Shown: positions 27,947-37,374 of the stretch, in pieces | How positions within the stretch are numbered: position 1 is the stretch's first letter | Layout: every line of letters starts with the position of its first letter | Assembly: GCF_900582625.1 (NCBI RefSeq) | Contig: NZ_UTIQ01000084.1 | Span: forward strand, 372,001 to 436,000 | DNA length: 64,000 nucleotides | DNA from: Pseudomonas viridiflava | GTDB lineage: Bacteria > Pseudomonadota > Gammaproteobacteria > Pseudomonadales > Pseudomonadaceae | Direction of reading: 5' to 3' | Notes under the pieces: model-generated | The model's database searches: none | What the model saw: only the letters and a program-made list of their open reading frames with translations | What the model was told of the DNA's origin: nothing | Position numbers and translations under genes: made by a program

Positions 27947-28714
27947 ATGTGGCATGTCGTGTGTGGCGACAACGCGGTGAAGGGCGTAACACGCGTGGTG
28001 GGTGAAGGGTTATCGCTGCAAGTGTTGCGCGATGACCTGGCGGTTGGGCCTTTGGTAGATGTCGACCAGCCGCCCTGCGCCGAGCGAGCGGCGTTCTGGC
28101 AAGCGGTCTGGCCCACCGCCGTGCAACCGGCGCCGGACTTTTCCACCCTGGGCGACGACGTGCACTGGCTGGCCAGCCTCGCCAACGAAACCAAACCGGT
28201 CACCGTGTGGCATGGCGACAGTGCCTCGGAGCAACTGATGCTCTGCCGCGTGGCCGCTGCGTTGCAGCGCAGCAACCTGCCCTTCTTCGAAGTGCCCTGC
28301 GGCACCGGCGACAGCCGCGTCGCCTGGCGCCGCGCCGTGGCCATGCATGCGCCGGACGAACTGGTCAGCCTGTACCAACCTCGGCTGGTCAGCTCTTCGC
28401 GGCGCCAGCAATTGGCGGGGCAATGGCAGCAGGTGGTGGCAGAAAATGCGGGAGTTCGGCGCTGGTCGAACAACCGCTTTCAGGGCGAGGGTTACCTCAC
28501 CACCGACGAAACCCTGCTGGCAGCGTGTACCCAGGAATGGCAGCCGTTGGCGCGGGTGATGGCCGAGGTGATGAAGCGCAGCGATGGTTTTTTCGCCACC
28601 GACTTCTTCGTATTTTGGCGAGCCCGGGAATTGGCGAAGATGGGGCGGTTGACGTTTTCGGCGGATGCTGAGGCTTTGAGTTATGGGGGGTTGGAGGTTC
28701 GGAGGCTGGGTTAG
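27947..28714 (+). CDS. DUF1835 / DUF3658 domain protein
   Basis: A 255-residue protein. The N-terminal DUF1835-like half starts HVVCGDNAVKG and continues with LRDDLAVGPL. The C-terminal DUF3658-like part reads TTDETLLAACTQEWQPLARVMAEVM, then DFFVFWRARELAKMGRLTF. Neither domain has a known activity. Third gene of the prlC-yheV unit by spacing (5 bp), so it is likely co-expressed. Confidence 0.75.
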   Translation: MWHVVCGDNAVKGVTRVVGEGLSLQVLRDDLAVGPLVDVDQPPCAERAAFWQAVWPTAVQPAPDFSTLGDDVHWLASLANETKPVTVWHGDSASEQLMLCRVAAALQRSNLPFFEVPCGTGDSRVAWRRAVAMHAPDELVSLYQPRLVSSSRRQQLAGQWQQVVAENAGVRRWSNNRFQGEGYLTTDETLLAACTQEWQPLARVMAEVMKRSDGFFATDFFVFWRARELAKMGRLTFSADAEALSYGGLEVRRLG

Positions 28715-28731
28715 GTTTGGGCGATTAAAAG

Positions 28732-28800
28732 CTCGAGGCTAAAGCCTCTCCTACGGAAGTCACCGCTCCGCTCACCTGTAGGAGAGGCTTCAGCCTCGAT
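28732..28800. repeat. REP pair, GAGGC subtype
   Basis: Left unit CTCGAGGCTAAAGCCTCTCCTAC (28732-28754), right unit GTAGGAGAGGCTTCAGCCTCGAT (28778-28800), with a 23-base centre. Confidence 0.85.
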
Positions 28801-28824
28801 CCCTGCAAACCTTGCATTCAGGCA

Positions 28825-29619
28825 CTAGCCCCGCCGAAAAAACTCCCCCGGCGTGCATTCAAACTGCTGCCGAAACGCCGCAATAAACGCTGACGTCGAG
28901 TCATACCCGCACCCCAACGCCACATCCGTGACCCGCGCCCCTTGCTCCAGCGGCGACAGCGCGCCGAGCAAGCGCAGCCGTTGCCGCCAGGCGCGAAAGG
29001 TCAGGCCGGTGTCGCGCAAGAACAGCCGGCTCAAGGTTTTTTCCGAGGCGCCCAATTGCTTGCTCCAATCGCTCAGGCTGCGGCCATCTTCGGGATGCGC
29101 CTGCAACTGCCGGCACAGCTGCTGCAAACGCGGATCGGTGGGCAACGGTAGCGACAGCCGCACTTCCTCAGCGTTACGCAGCTGGTCCAACATCACCCGC
29201 ACCAGGCGGCCATCGGCGCCGGCTTCGTCGTATTCCACTGGCAATTGCGCGAAGCGGCTGATCAGTTCGCGGGTCAGTGGGCTCACGCTCAACACGCGGC
29301 AATGGCTTGGCGCCCAGTCGGTGACGGCGCAATCGAGGTACAAGCCGCGCAATTCAGTGCGCGGCGAACTGATCACTTCATGCTCCAGGCCCGCCGGAAT
29401 CCAGATGGCCCGCTGCGGCGGCGCAACGAAGCTGCCAGCATTGGTGTGCACGTGCAGCACGCCTTGAATGGCGTAGGAAAGTTGCACCCACGGATGGCTA
29501 TGACGCGGCGTGCTGACTTGCAGCGGCAGCGACTCAGCCCGGGAATAGACGGGGCGCGGCAGGCGCGGAAGGTCCGGCACCTGGCGTTGCCCGAGAAAAA
29601 TCTGTCCGTTTGCCGGCAT
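28825..29619 (-). CDS. AraC-family transcriptional regulator (cupin plus AraC HTH)
   Basis: A 264-residue AraC protein. An N-terminal cupin-type sensor contains TPRHSHPWVQLSYAIQGVL at about 36-54. Two helix-turn-helices follow at about 165-260: LGASEKTLSRLFLRDTGLTF and VTDVALGCGYDSTSAFIAAF, then QFECTPGEFFR. The start at 29619 gives the usual length of this class. It is divergent from the SBF transporter gene, 87 bp away, which it may control. Confidence 0.88.
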   Translation of the reverse strand: MPANGQIFLGQRQVPDLPRLPRPVYSRAESLPLQVSTPRHSHPWVQLSYAIQGVLHVHTNAGSFVAPPQRAIWIPAGLEHEVISSPRTELRGLYLDCAVTDWAPSHCRVLSVSPLTRELISRFAQLPVEYDEAGADGRLVRVMLDQLRNAEEVRLSLPLPTDPRLQQLCRQLQAHPEDGRSLSDWSKQLGASEKTLSRLFLRDTGLTFRAWRQRLRLLGALSPLEQGARVTDVALGCGYDSTSAFIAAFRQQFECTPGEFFRRG

Positions 29620-29706
29620 ATTCTGGCTTTCTTGCGTTAGTCGGTAACAAGGGCCCCACGGTAAAGTCCGCCCTACTCTTTGGCAACCCGACCGGAACCA
29701 CCGCCC

Positions 29707-30702
29707 ATGGCCCGCTCCCGACTTCTTCCCGACAATTTCACCCTCACCCTGATCGCCGTCGTCGCCACTGCCAGCCTGCTGCCGTGCAGCGGCCAGGCGG
29801 CGGTGGCGTTTGGCTGGATCACCAACATCGCCATCGCCCTGCTGTTCTTTTTGCACGGCGCCAAATTGTCGCGCGAGGCCATCATTGCCGGCGCGGGCCA
29901 CTGGCGCCTGCACCTGTTGGTGTTTGCCTGCACCTTTGTGTTGTTCCCGTTGCTGGGCTTGGCGCTGAAGCCGGTGCTGTCGCCGCTGGTGGGCACTGAG
30001 CTGTATATGGGCATGCTGTACCTGTGCGCGTTGCCGGCCACGGTGCAGTCGGCCATCGCCTTCACTTCGCTGGCGCGCGGCAACATTCCTGCGGCTATTT
30101 GCAGCGCCGCGGCCTCCAGTTTGTTTGGGATTTTTCTGACACCACTGCTGGTTACGCTGCTGCTAGACGTACACGGCGAAGGCGGCTCCACCCTCGACGC
30201 TATTGTGAAGATCAGCGTGCAGTTGCTGCTGCCGTTTATTGCCGGCCAGATCGCACGCCGCTGGATCGGCACCTGGGTGGCGGCTAACAAAAACTGGCTG
30301 CGCTTTGTCGACCAGGGTTCGATTCTGCTGGTGGTTTACACCGCCTTCAGCGAGGCGGTGATCGAAGGCCTGTGGCACCAAGTGCCGTTGCCGAAACTGC
30401 TTTGGCTGGTGCTGGCCTGCTGCGTGCTCTTGGCACTGGTGTTGGTGCTGGTTCACCTGCTCGGCAAATGGCTGGGCTTCAACATGGAAGACCGCATCAC
30501 CATTTTGTTTTGCGGTTCGAAAAAGAGCCTGGCGACCGGCGTGCCCATGGCCCAGGTGTTGTTCGCGGGCGGCAGCATCGGCCTGTTGATTCTGCCGCTC
30601 ATGCTGTTCCACCAAATTCAGCTGATGGTCTGCGCGGTGCTGGCCCAACGCTACGCCGAACGCGAAGAACCCGAGATCAGCGCGACTGCAGAAAGCCGCT
30701 GA
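29707..30702 (+). CDS. Bile acid:sodium symporter (SBF) family transporter, YfeH-like
   Basis: A 331-residue inner-membrane protein with about ten membrane segments and no signal sequence. The region CALPATVQSAIAFTSLARGN (about 106-125) and the late FCGSKKSLATGVPMA (about 270-284) are characteristic of the SBF/YfeH branch. Members move organic anions with sodium; a bacterial substrate is not assigned. The hydrophilic C-terminus (AEREEPEISATAESR) is cytoplasmic. Confidence 0.88.
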   Translation: MARSRLLPDNFTLTLIAVVATASLLPCSGQAAVAFGWITNIAIALLFFLHGAKLSREAIIAGAGHWRLHLLVFACTFVLFPLLGLALKPVLSPLVGTELYMGMLYLCALPATVQSAIAFTSLARGNIPAAICSAAASSLFGIFLTPLLVTLLLDVHGEGGSTLDAIVKISVQLLLPFIAGQIARRWIGTWVAANKNWLRFVDQGSILLVVYTAFSEAVIEGLWHQVPLPKLLWLVLACCVLLALVLVLVHLLGKWLGFNMEDRITILFCGSKKSLATGVPMAQVLFAGGSIGLLILPLMLFHQIQLMVCAVLAQRYAEREEPEISATAESR

Positions 30703-30787
30703 GCGGAAACTTCCCCGCCCGCACTGGCGCGTTTCCGGCAAACGATTTACTGTACATCCATCCAGTTAAATCGTTTGCAGGTGCGCC

Positions 30788-31849
30788 ATGTCGCAGTTTC
30801 TCCCGCCCCGTGGCCGAGGTACGGCCAGCAACCCGCACAACCGCTTCGCCGCCACCCGCTCGGTGCGCGAAGACGACGGCTGGTTTCAGGAAGAAACCCC
30901 GCTGACCTTCACCACCGAAGTGCGTGAAGAGTTCGCCAAAAGCGTGATCACCCGCAACACCTCGCCCGACGTTGGCTTCGACCGCTCGGTAAACCCTTAT
31001 CGCGGCTGCGAACACGGCTGCATCTACTGCTTCGCCCGCCCGAGCCATGCCTACTGGGACATGTCACCCGGCATCGATTTTGAAACCAAGCTGATCGCCA
31101 AAACCAACCTCGCCAGCCGCCTGGAAGAGCAGCTGCAAAAGCCGGGCTACGAGCCGGCACCGATCGCCCTGGGCATCAACACGGACGCTTACCAGCCCAT
31201 CGAGCGCGAGCAGCAGCTCACCCGCCGCAGCTTGGAAATCATGCTGCGCTACCGTCACCCGGTGCACATCATCACCAAGAGTTCGCTCATCCTGCGCGAC
31301 CTCGATCTACTCAGCGAACTGGCCAGCCGCAACTTGGTCAGCGTGGCCTTTAGCCTGACCACCCTGGACGACGAACTCAAACGCATCATGGAACCGCGCG
31401 CCGCCTCGCCAAAGGCGCGCTTGCGGGCCATGAAAGAGCTGCACGAAGCCGGCGTGCCGGTGAGCGCCATGGTGGCGCCGGTGATTCCGATGATTACCGA
31501 CATGGAGTTGGAGCAGATTCTCGCCGCCGCCAAAGAGGCCGGCGCACGCTCAGCCGGTTATGTGCTGCTGCGCCTGCCGCTGGAAATCGCCGAGCTGTTT
31601 GAAGAGTGGCTGACCAGCCATTTTCCCGACCGCGCCGCCCATGTCATGAGCCTGATTCGCCAGTCGCGCGGCGGCAAAAATTACGACAGCCGTTTCGGCG
31701 TGCGCATGAAAGGCGAAGGCGTATTCGCCGAACTGCTGAGCCAGCGTTTCAAACTGGCCATCAAGCGCCTGGACCTCAACCGACGCGGCGACTACGGCCT
31801 GGATTGCACGCAGTTTTGCCCGCCCGGCGCACAAATGTTGCTGATCTAA
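30788..31849 (+). CDS. PA0069-family radical SAM protein
   Basis: A 353-residue radical SAM protein of the SPL-like PA0069 group. The 4Fe-4S ligands are Cys74, Cys78 and Cys81 in GCEHGCIYCFARP. The long N-terminus (1-70) before the cluster motif is usual in this family. A C-terminal CTQFCPPG adds two more cysteines. Spore photoproduct lyase relatives act on DNA lesions, but no substrate is known for this non-sporulating branch. In P. aeruginosa the homologue also sits near prlC and yheV. Confidence 0.9.
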   Translation: MSQFLPPRGRGTASNPHNRFAATRSVREDDGWFQEETPLTFTTEVREEFAKSVITRNTSPDVGFDRSVNPYRGCEHGCIYCFARPSHAYWDMSPGIDFETKLIAKTNLASRLEEQLQKPGYEPAPIALGINTDAYQPIEREQQLTRRSLEIMLRYRHPVHIITKSSLILRDLDLLSELASRNLVSVAFSLTTLDDELKRIMEPRAASPKARLRAMKELHEAGVPVSAMVAPVIPMITDMELEQILAAAKEAGARSAGYVLLRLPLEIAELFEEWLTSHFPDRAAHVMSLIRQSRGGKNYDSRFGVRMKGEGVFAELLSQRFKLAIKRLDLNRRGDYGLDCTQFCPPGAQMLLI

Positions 31850-31918
31850 GCGCTGGGCAGCGCAGGCGGCTCGCGCTAAGGTTTAGCGCCTCAGCCTCTC
31901 TGTTTCTGGTAGCGCAGC

Positions 31919-32824
31919 ATGGCCCGTACGTCGCGAATTACCGACCCCTCCTACGAGTTGATGGATGACCACGAAGGTCATTCGCTGATCTATCGCCAGC
32001 ACGGCTTCCCCAGCCCGCTGGTGCGTTGGCACTTCCACAAGGAGTACGAGCTGCACCTGATCGTGGCCAGCTCGGGCAAGGTGTTTATCGGCGACTACAT
32101 CGGCAACTTCGCCCCCGACACGCTGTTTCTCACCGGCCCCAATTTGCCCCACAACTGGATTAGCCAGGTGGCGGCAGACGAGGTGTATCCGCAGCGCGAC
32201 ATGCTGGTGAATTTCACTGACCAAGTGCTCGACAGCGGCAGCGCGGTGTTTTCCGAACTTCAGGGCTTGGCGCCGCTGTTGGGCCGCGCGCAATACGGCA
32301 TCGAATTTCGCTGCCCGCGTTTGATCAGCGAAGCGCGCGGCCTGATGCAGCGCATTGCCGAGTCCAGCGGCATGACGCGCCTGGGCCATTTTCTGATTCT
32401 GATGGAGCTGCTGGCCGCCACCGAGGATTACCAACTGCTCTCCGGCGTGCGGGCCACGCAACTGGCCGACGAGAGCAATGTGGAGCGCATCAACCGCGCG
32501 GTGGATTTTATCTTTCAGCACTACGTGCAAGACCTCACCCAGGAGCAGGTCGCCGAGCAGTTGGGCATGACGCCAACGTACTTCTCGCGCTTCTTCAAGC
32601 AAGCCACCGGGCGCGGTTTCGTGGAGTTTGTTAATCGCCTGCGGGTGAGCAAATCCTGCGAGTTGCTCAGCACCAGCGACAAGCCGGTGACCGACGTGTG
32701 CTTCGAATCCGGCTTCAGCAACGTGTCGAACTTCAACCGGCGCTTCCAGCAGCTCAAAGGCATGACACCGTCCGGTTACCGACGGTTGGTCACGCAACGC
32801 ATGACCGAGCAAAACCGGTACTGA
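31919..32824 (+). CDS. mtlR: AraC-family activator of the mannitol operon
   Basis: A 301-residue AraC/XylS-type regulator immediately upstream of the mannitol operon. The N-terminal sensor has WHFHKEYELHLIVASSGKVF near 37-56. The HTH region at about 190-295 includes LTQEQVAEQLGMTPTYFSRF and VTDVCFESGFSNVSNFNRRF. The length equals MtlR of P. fluorescens, which activates mtlE expression in response to mannitol, arabitol and glucitol. Gene name by position and sequence type. Confidence 0.92.
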   Translation: MARTSRITDPSYELMDDHEGHSLIYRQHGFPSPLVRWHFHKEYELHLIVASSGKVFIGDYIGNFAPDTLFLTGPNLPHNWISQVAADEVYPQRDMLVNFTDQVLDSGSAVFSELQGLAPLLGRAQYGIEFRCPRLISEARGLMQRIAESSGMTRLGHFLILMELLAATEDYQLLSGVRATQLADESNVERINRAVDFIFQHYVQDLTQEQVAEQLGMTPTYFSRFFKQATGRGFVEFVNRLRVSKSCELLSTSDKPVTDVCFESGFSNVSNFNRRFQQLKGMTPSGYRRLVTQRMTEQNRY

Positions 32825-32882
32825 TTCACACCGCTTGACTCACCACTTCTGCCTCAAATCAGCGTGCTAAAGCGGCGCGACG

Positions 32883-32928
32883 TACACTTTTGCGCGAATT
32901 GTCCTACAGACGGACCGCAAAAAAGTAT
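32883..32928. promoter_or_regulatory. Inverted repeat upstream of mtlE, possible control element
   Basis: GTACACTTTTGCG (32883 onward) is mirrored by CGCAAAAAAGTAT (32916-32928) with two extra A residues. It lies about 120-165 bases before the mtlE start. It could be an MtlR-linked site or an RNA hairpin; no promoter hexamers were convincing. Confidence 0.3.
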
Positions 32929-33048
32929 CGGTCACGGTGCAGGCAAGGCGTTGTTTGCGCTGGCGAGCCGGCGTGTAATCGACCCCGGTCAAACAAAAAC
33001 AATAATGTCTTGCGCCGCCGACCTGGCTGCCAAGAGGAGTTCAACACC

Positions 33049-34359
33049 ATGAACCACACGCTCAAGGCACTGGTTGCCGCCCTCTGCTTGTCGTCGTCCG
33101 CCGTTACCCTGGCGGGCGAAACCCTGACCATCGCCACGGTCAACAACAGCGACATGATCCGCATGCAAAAGCTCTCGAAAACCTTCGAAGAGCAGCATCC
33201 CGATATCAAACTGAAGTGGGTGGTTCTCGAAGAGAACGTCCTGCGCCAACGCCTGACCACTGACATCGCCACCGAGGGCGGCCAGTTCGACGTGCTGACC
33301 ATCGGCATGTACGAAGCCTCGCTGTGGGGTGCCAAGGGTTGGCTCGAACCGATGAAAGACCTGCCCGCCAGCTACGACCTCGACGACGTGTTCCCTTCCG
33401 TGCGCGAAGGGCTGTCGGCCAAGGGTCAGCTTTACGCGCTGCCGTTCTACGCCGAAGCCTCCATCACCTATTACCGCACCGACCTGTTCAAGGCCGCCGG
33501 CCTGGAAATGCCCGAGCACCCGACCTGGGAACAAATCGCCAGCTTCGCTGAAAAACTGCACAAGCCTGACCAGGGCCAGTACGGCATCTGCCTGCGCGGC
33601 AAAGCCGGTTGGGGCGAAAACATGGCGCTGATTACCACTATCGGCAACGCCTACGGTGCGCGCTGGTTCGATGAAAAATGGCAGCCGGAATTCGACGGCA
33701 GCGAATGGAAAAACGCGCTGAATTTCTACGTCACCGCCATGAACAAATTCGGCCCGCCCGGCGCCTCGAGCAACGGCTTCAACGAAAACCTGGCGCTGTT
33801 CAACAGCGGCAAATGCGGCATGTGGGTTGACGCCAGTGTCGCCGGCTCGTTTGTGACCGACAAAGCGCAAAGCAAGGTCGCCGACCAGGTGGGCTTCACC
33901 TTTGCGCCCAAGCAAGTCACCGACAAGGGCGCCACCTGGCTGTATTCCTGGGCGCTGGCCATTCCCACCAGCTCCAAAGCCAAAGACGCCGCCAAGCTGT
34001 TCAGCGCCTGGGCAACCTCCAAGGAATACGGCGCGCTGGTCGCCGAGAAAGATGGTGTCGCCAACGTGCCGCCAGGCACCCGCGCCTCGACCTACAACGA
34101 CGCCTACATGAGCGCCGCGCCGTTCGCCAAGGTCACCCTGGAATCACTAAAAGCTGCCGACCCGACCGCTCCTGGCGTGCGCCCGGTGCCGTACGTGGGC
34201 ATTCAGTTGGTGACCATTCCGGAGTTCCAGGCCATCGGCACGCAAGTCGGCAAGCTGTTCGCCGCCGCGCTGACCGGGCAAATGCAGGTCGACCAGGCGC
34301 TGAGCGCCGCGCAGGCCAGCACCGTGCGTGAGATGAAGCGCGCGGGCTACCCGAAATAG
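33049..34359 (+). CDS. mtlE: Mannitol/polyol ABC transporter, substrate-binding protein
   Basis: A 436-residue periplasmic binding protein with a signal peptide (about 1-22, ending TLA). Family features include NGKKLS-type early loops (IRMQKLSKTFEEQHPDIKLK), the GGQFDVLTIGMYEASLW segment and the C-terminal helical half. It captures mannitol, sorbitol or arabitol for MtlFGK. It starts after AGAGGAGTTCAACACC. First gene of the seven-gene mtl operon; the start at 33049 is set by the signal peptide and ribosome site rather than the longer frame. Confidence 0.93.
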   Translation: MNHTLKALVAALCLSSSAVTLAGETLTIATVNNSDMIRMQKLSKTFEEQHPDIKLKWVVLEENVLRQRLTTDIATEGGQFDVLTIGMYEASLWGAKGWLEPMKDLPASYDLDDVFPSVREGLSAKGQLYALPFYAEASITYYRTDLFKAAGLEMPEHPTWEQIASFAEKLHKPDQGQYGICLRGKAGWGENMALITTIGNAYGARWFDEKWQPEFDGSEWKNALNFYVTAMNKFGPPGASSNGFNENLALFNSGKCGMWVDASVAGSFVTDKAQSKVADQVGFTFAPKQVTDKGATWLYSWALAIPTSSKAKDAAKLFSAWATSKEYGALVAEKDGVANVPPGTRASTYNDAYMSAAPFAKVTLESLKAADPTAPGVRPVPYVGIQLVTIPEFQAIGTQVGKLFAAALTGQMQVDQALSAAQASTVREMKRAGYPK

Positions 34360-34448
34360 TCCCCGACGTAACGCCTTCTTTCCCCCGTAGAGGCACCCCG
34401 CCGGCACGCTCCCCCGCGCCGGCGTTCCAACCCTGTCATGGAGTCGCC

Positions 34449-35381
34449 ATGAGTTCCTCGGTTCTCGACACCGTTGCCAACGCACCCGCCGCCGCACCGC
34501 GCGCCCGGCGCCGTGCGTTGAAGCCGGGCTGGTTTCTGGTCAGCCCCTCCGTCGCCCTGCTGCTGTTGTGGATGATCGTGCCGCTGGGCATGACCGTGTA
34601 TTTCTCACTGATCCGCTACAACCTGTTGTCGCCCGGCGAGAACGAATTCGTCGGCCTGGAGAACTTCGAGTTCTTCGTCACCGACCCCGGTTTTATGCCC
34701 GGCGCGCTGCACACCCTAACCCTGGTGGGCAGCGTATTGGCCATAAGCGTGATCTTCGGCGTGCTGATTAGCGCCTTGCTGGAGGCCTGCGAATTCTGGG
34801 GTCGCGGCATTGTGCGTGTGCTGTTGATCTCGCCTTTTTTCATCATGCCAACCGTCAGCGCTTTGCTGTGGAAGAACCTGATATTCCATCCGGTGTCCGG
34901 CATTCTCGCGGCCGTGTGGCGCTTCTTCGGCGCCCAGCCGGTGGACTGGCTGGCGCACCATCCGCTGCTGTCGATCATCTTTATCGTGTCGTGGCAGTGG
35001 CTGCCGTTCGCCATTCTGATTTTGATGACGGCCATGCAGTCCCTCGACCAAGACCAGAAAGAAGCCGCGCGCCTCGACGGCGCCGGCCCCATCGCGATTT
35101 TCTGGCACCTGACCCTGCCGCACCTGGCGCGTCCGATTGCCGTGGTGGTGATGATCGAGACCATTTTTCTGCTCTCGGTATTCGCCGAAATCTTCACCAC
35201 GACCAGCGGCGGGCCGGGCTACGAATCGACCAACCTGGCGTACCTGATCTACAACCAGGCGCTGCTGCAATTCGACGTGGGCATGGCCTCGGCGGGCGGT
35301 TTGATCGCCGTGCTGATCGCCAATATCGCCGCCATCATCCTGGTGCGGATGATTGGCAAAAACCTCACTGACCAACCGTAA
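34449..35381 (+). CDS. mtlF: Mannitol ABC transporter permease
   Basis: A 310-residue inner-membrane permease with six membrane segments, the first at about 33-55. The EAA loop that docks on the ATPase is EAARLDGAGPIAIFWHLTLP at about 208-227. The N-terminal 25 residues are Ala/Pro/Arg-rich. It follows mtlE after 89 bp and precedes mtlG by 14 bp. Confidence 0.95.
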   Translation: MSSSVLDTVANAPAAAPRARRRALKPGWFLVSPSVALLLLWMIVPLGMTVYFSLIRYNLLSPGENEFVGLENFEFFVTDPGFMPGALHTLTLVGSVLAISVIFGVLISALLEACEFWGRGIVRVLLISPFFIMPTVSALLWKNLIFHPVSGILAAVWRFFGAQPVDWLAHHPLLSIIFIVSWQWLPFAILILMTAMQSLDQDQKEAARLDGAGPIAIFWHLTLPHLARPIAVVVMIETIFLLSVFAEIFTTTSGGPGYESTNLAYLIYNQALLQFDVGMASAGGLIAVLIANIAAIILVRMIGKNLTDQP

Positions 35382-35395
35382 AAAGGAGCCTGACG

Positions 35396-36229
35396 ATGCT
35401 GACCTTGAAGCAATCCCGGCGCCTGCAAAGCGTGGTCGTGGGCACGCTGTCCTGGGCGGTGGCGCTGCTGGTGTTCTTCCCGATTTTCTGGATGATCCTC
35501 ACCAGCTTCAAAACCGAAATGGACGCCATCGCCACGCCGCCGCAGCTGTTCTTTGTGCCGACGCTGGAGAACTACTTGCACATTAACGAGCGCAGCGACT
35601 ACTTCAGTTTTGCCTGGAACTCGGTGCTGATTTCCTTCGCCGCCACGGCGCTGTGCATGCTGATTGCGGTGCCGGCGGCGTACTCCATGGCCTTCCACGA
35701 AAGCCGCCACACCAAGCGCACGCTGCTGTGGATGCTGTCGACCAAAATGCTGCCGCCGGTGGGCGTGCTCATGCCCATTTACCTGCTGTGCAAAAGCATG
35801 GGCCTGCTCGATTCGCGCCTGGCGCTGATCGTGATCTACACGCTGATCAACCTGCCGATCGTGGTGTGGATGGTCTACACGTACTTCAAAGATATTCCGG
35901 TGGATATCCTCGAAGCGGCGCGGCTGGACGGCGCCACCACCTTTCAGGAAATCGGCCGCGTGCTGCTGCCCATCGCCCGTGGCGGCCTGGCCTCGACCAT
36001 GTTGCTGTCGCTGATCCTGTGTTGGAACGAAGCGTTCTGGTCGCTCAACCTCACTTCGTCTGCCGCCGCACCGCTCACTGCGCTGGTGGCGTCCTATTCC
36101 AGCCCGGAAGGTTTGTTCTGGGCCAAGTTATCCGCCGTCTCGACCCTCGCCTGCGCGCCCATTCTGATTTTCGGCTGGATCAGCCAGAAGCAGCTGGTGC
36201 GTGGCCTGTCTTTTGGTGCCGTGAAATGA
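35396..36229 (+). CDS. mtlG: Mannitol ABC transporter permease
   Basis: A 277-residue second permease. Six membrane segments; the first (about 18-35) is followed by the periplasmic loop FKTEMDAIATPPQLFF typical of sugar permeases of this type. The EAA loop is EAARLDGATTFQEIGRVLLP at about 180-199. Starts after AAAAGGAGCCTGACG. It pairs with MtlF. Confidence 0.95.
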   Translation: MLTLKQSRRLQSVVVGTLSWAVALLVFFPIFWMILTSFKTEMDAIATPPQLFFVPTLENYLHINERSDYFSFAWNSVLISFAATALCMLIAVPAAYSMAFHESRHTKRTLLWMLSTKMLPPVGVLMPIYLLCKSMGLLDSRLALIVIYTLINLPIVVWMVYTYFKDIPVDILEAARLDGATTFQEIGRVLLPIARGGLASTMLLSLILCWNEAFWSLNLTSSAAAPLTALVASYSSPEGLFWAKLSAVSTLACAPILIFGWISQKQLVRGLSFGAVK

Positions 36230-36256
36230 CCGGCCTGGTTTCCAAGGAGTGCTCAC

Positions 36257-37366
<1,110 letters not shown>

Positions 37367-37374
37367 GGACTTTT

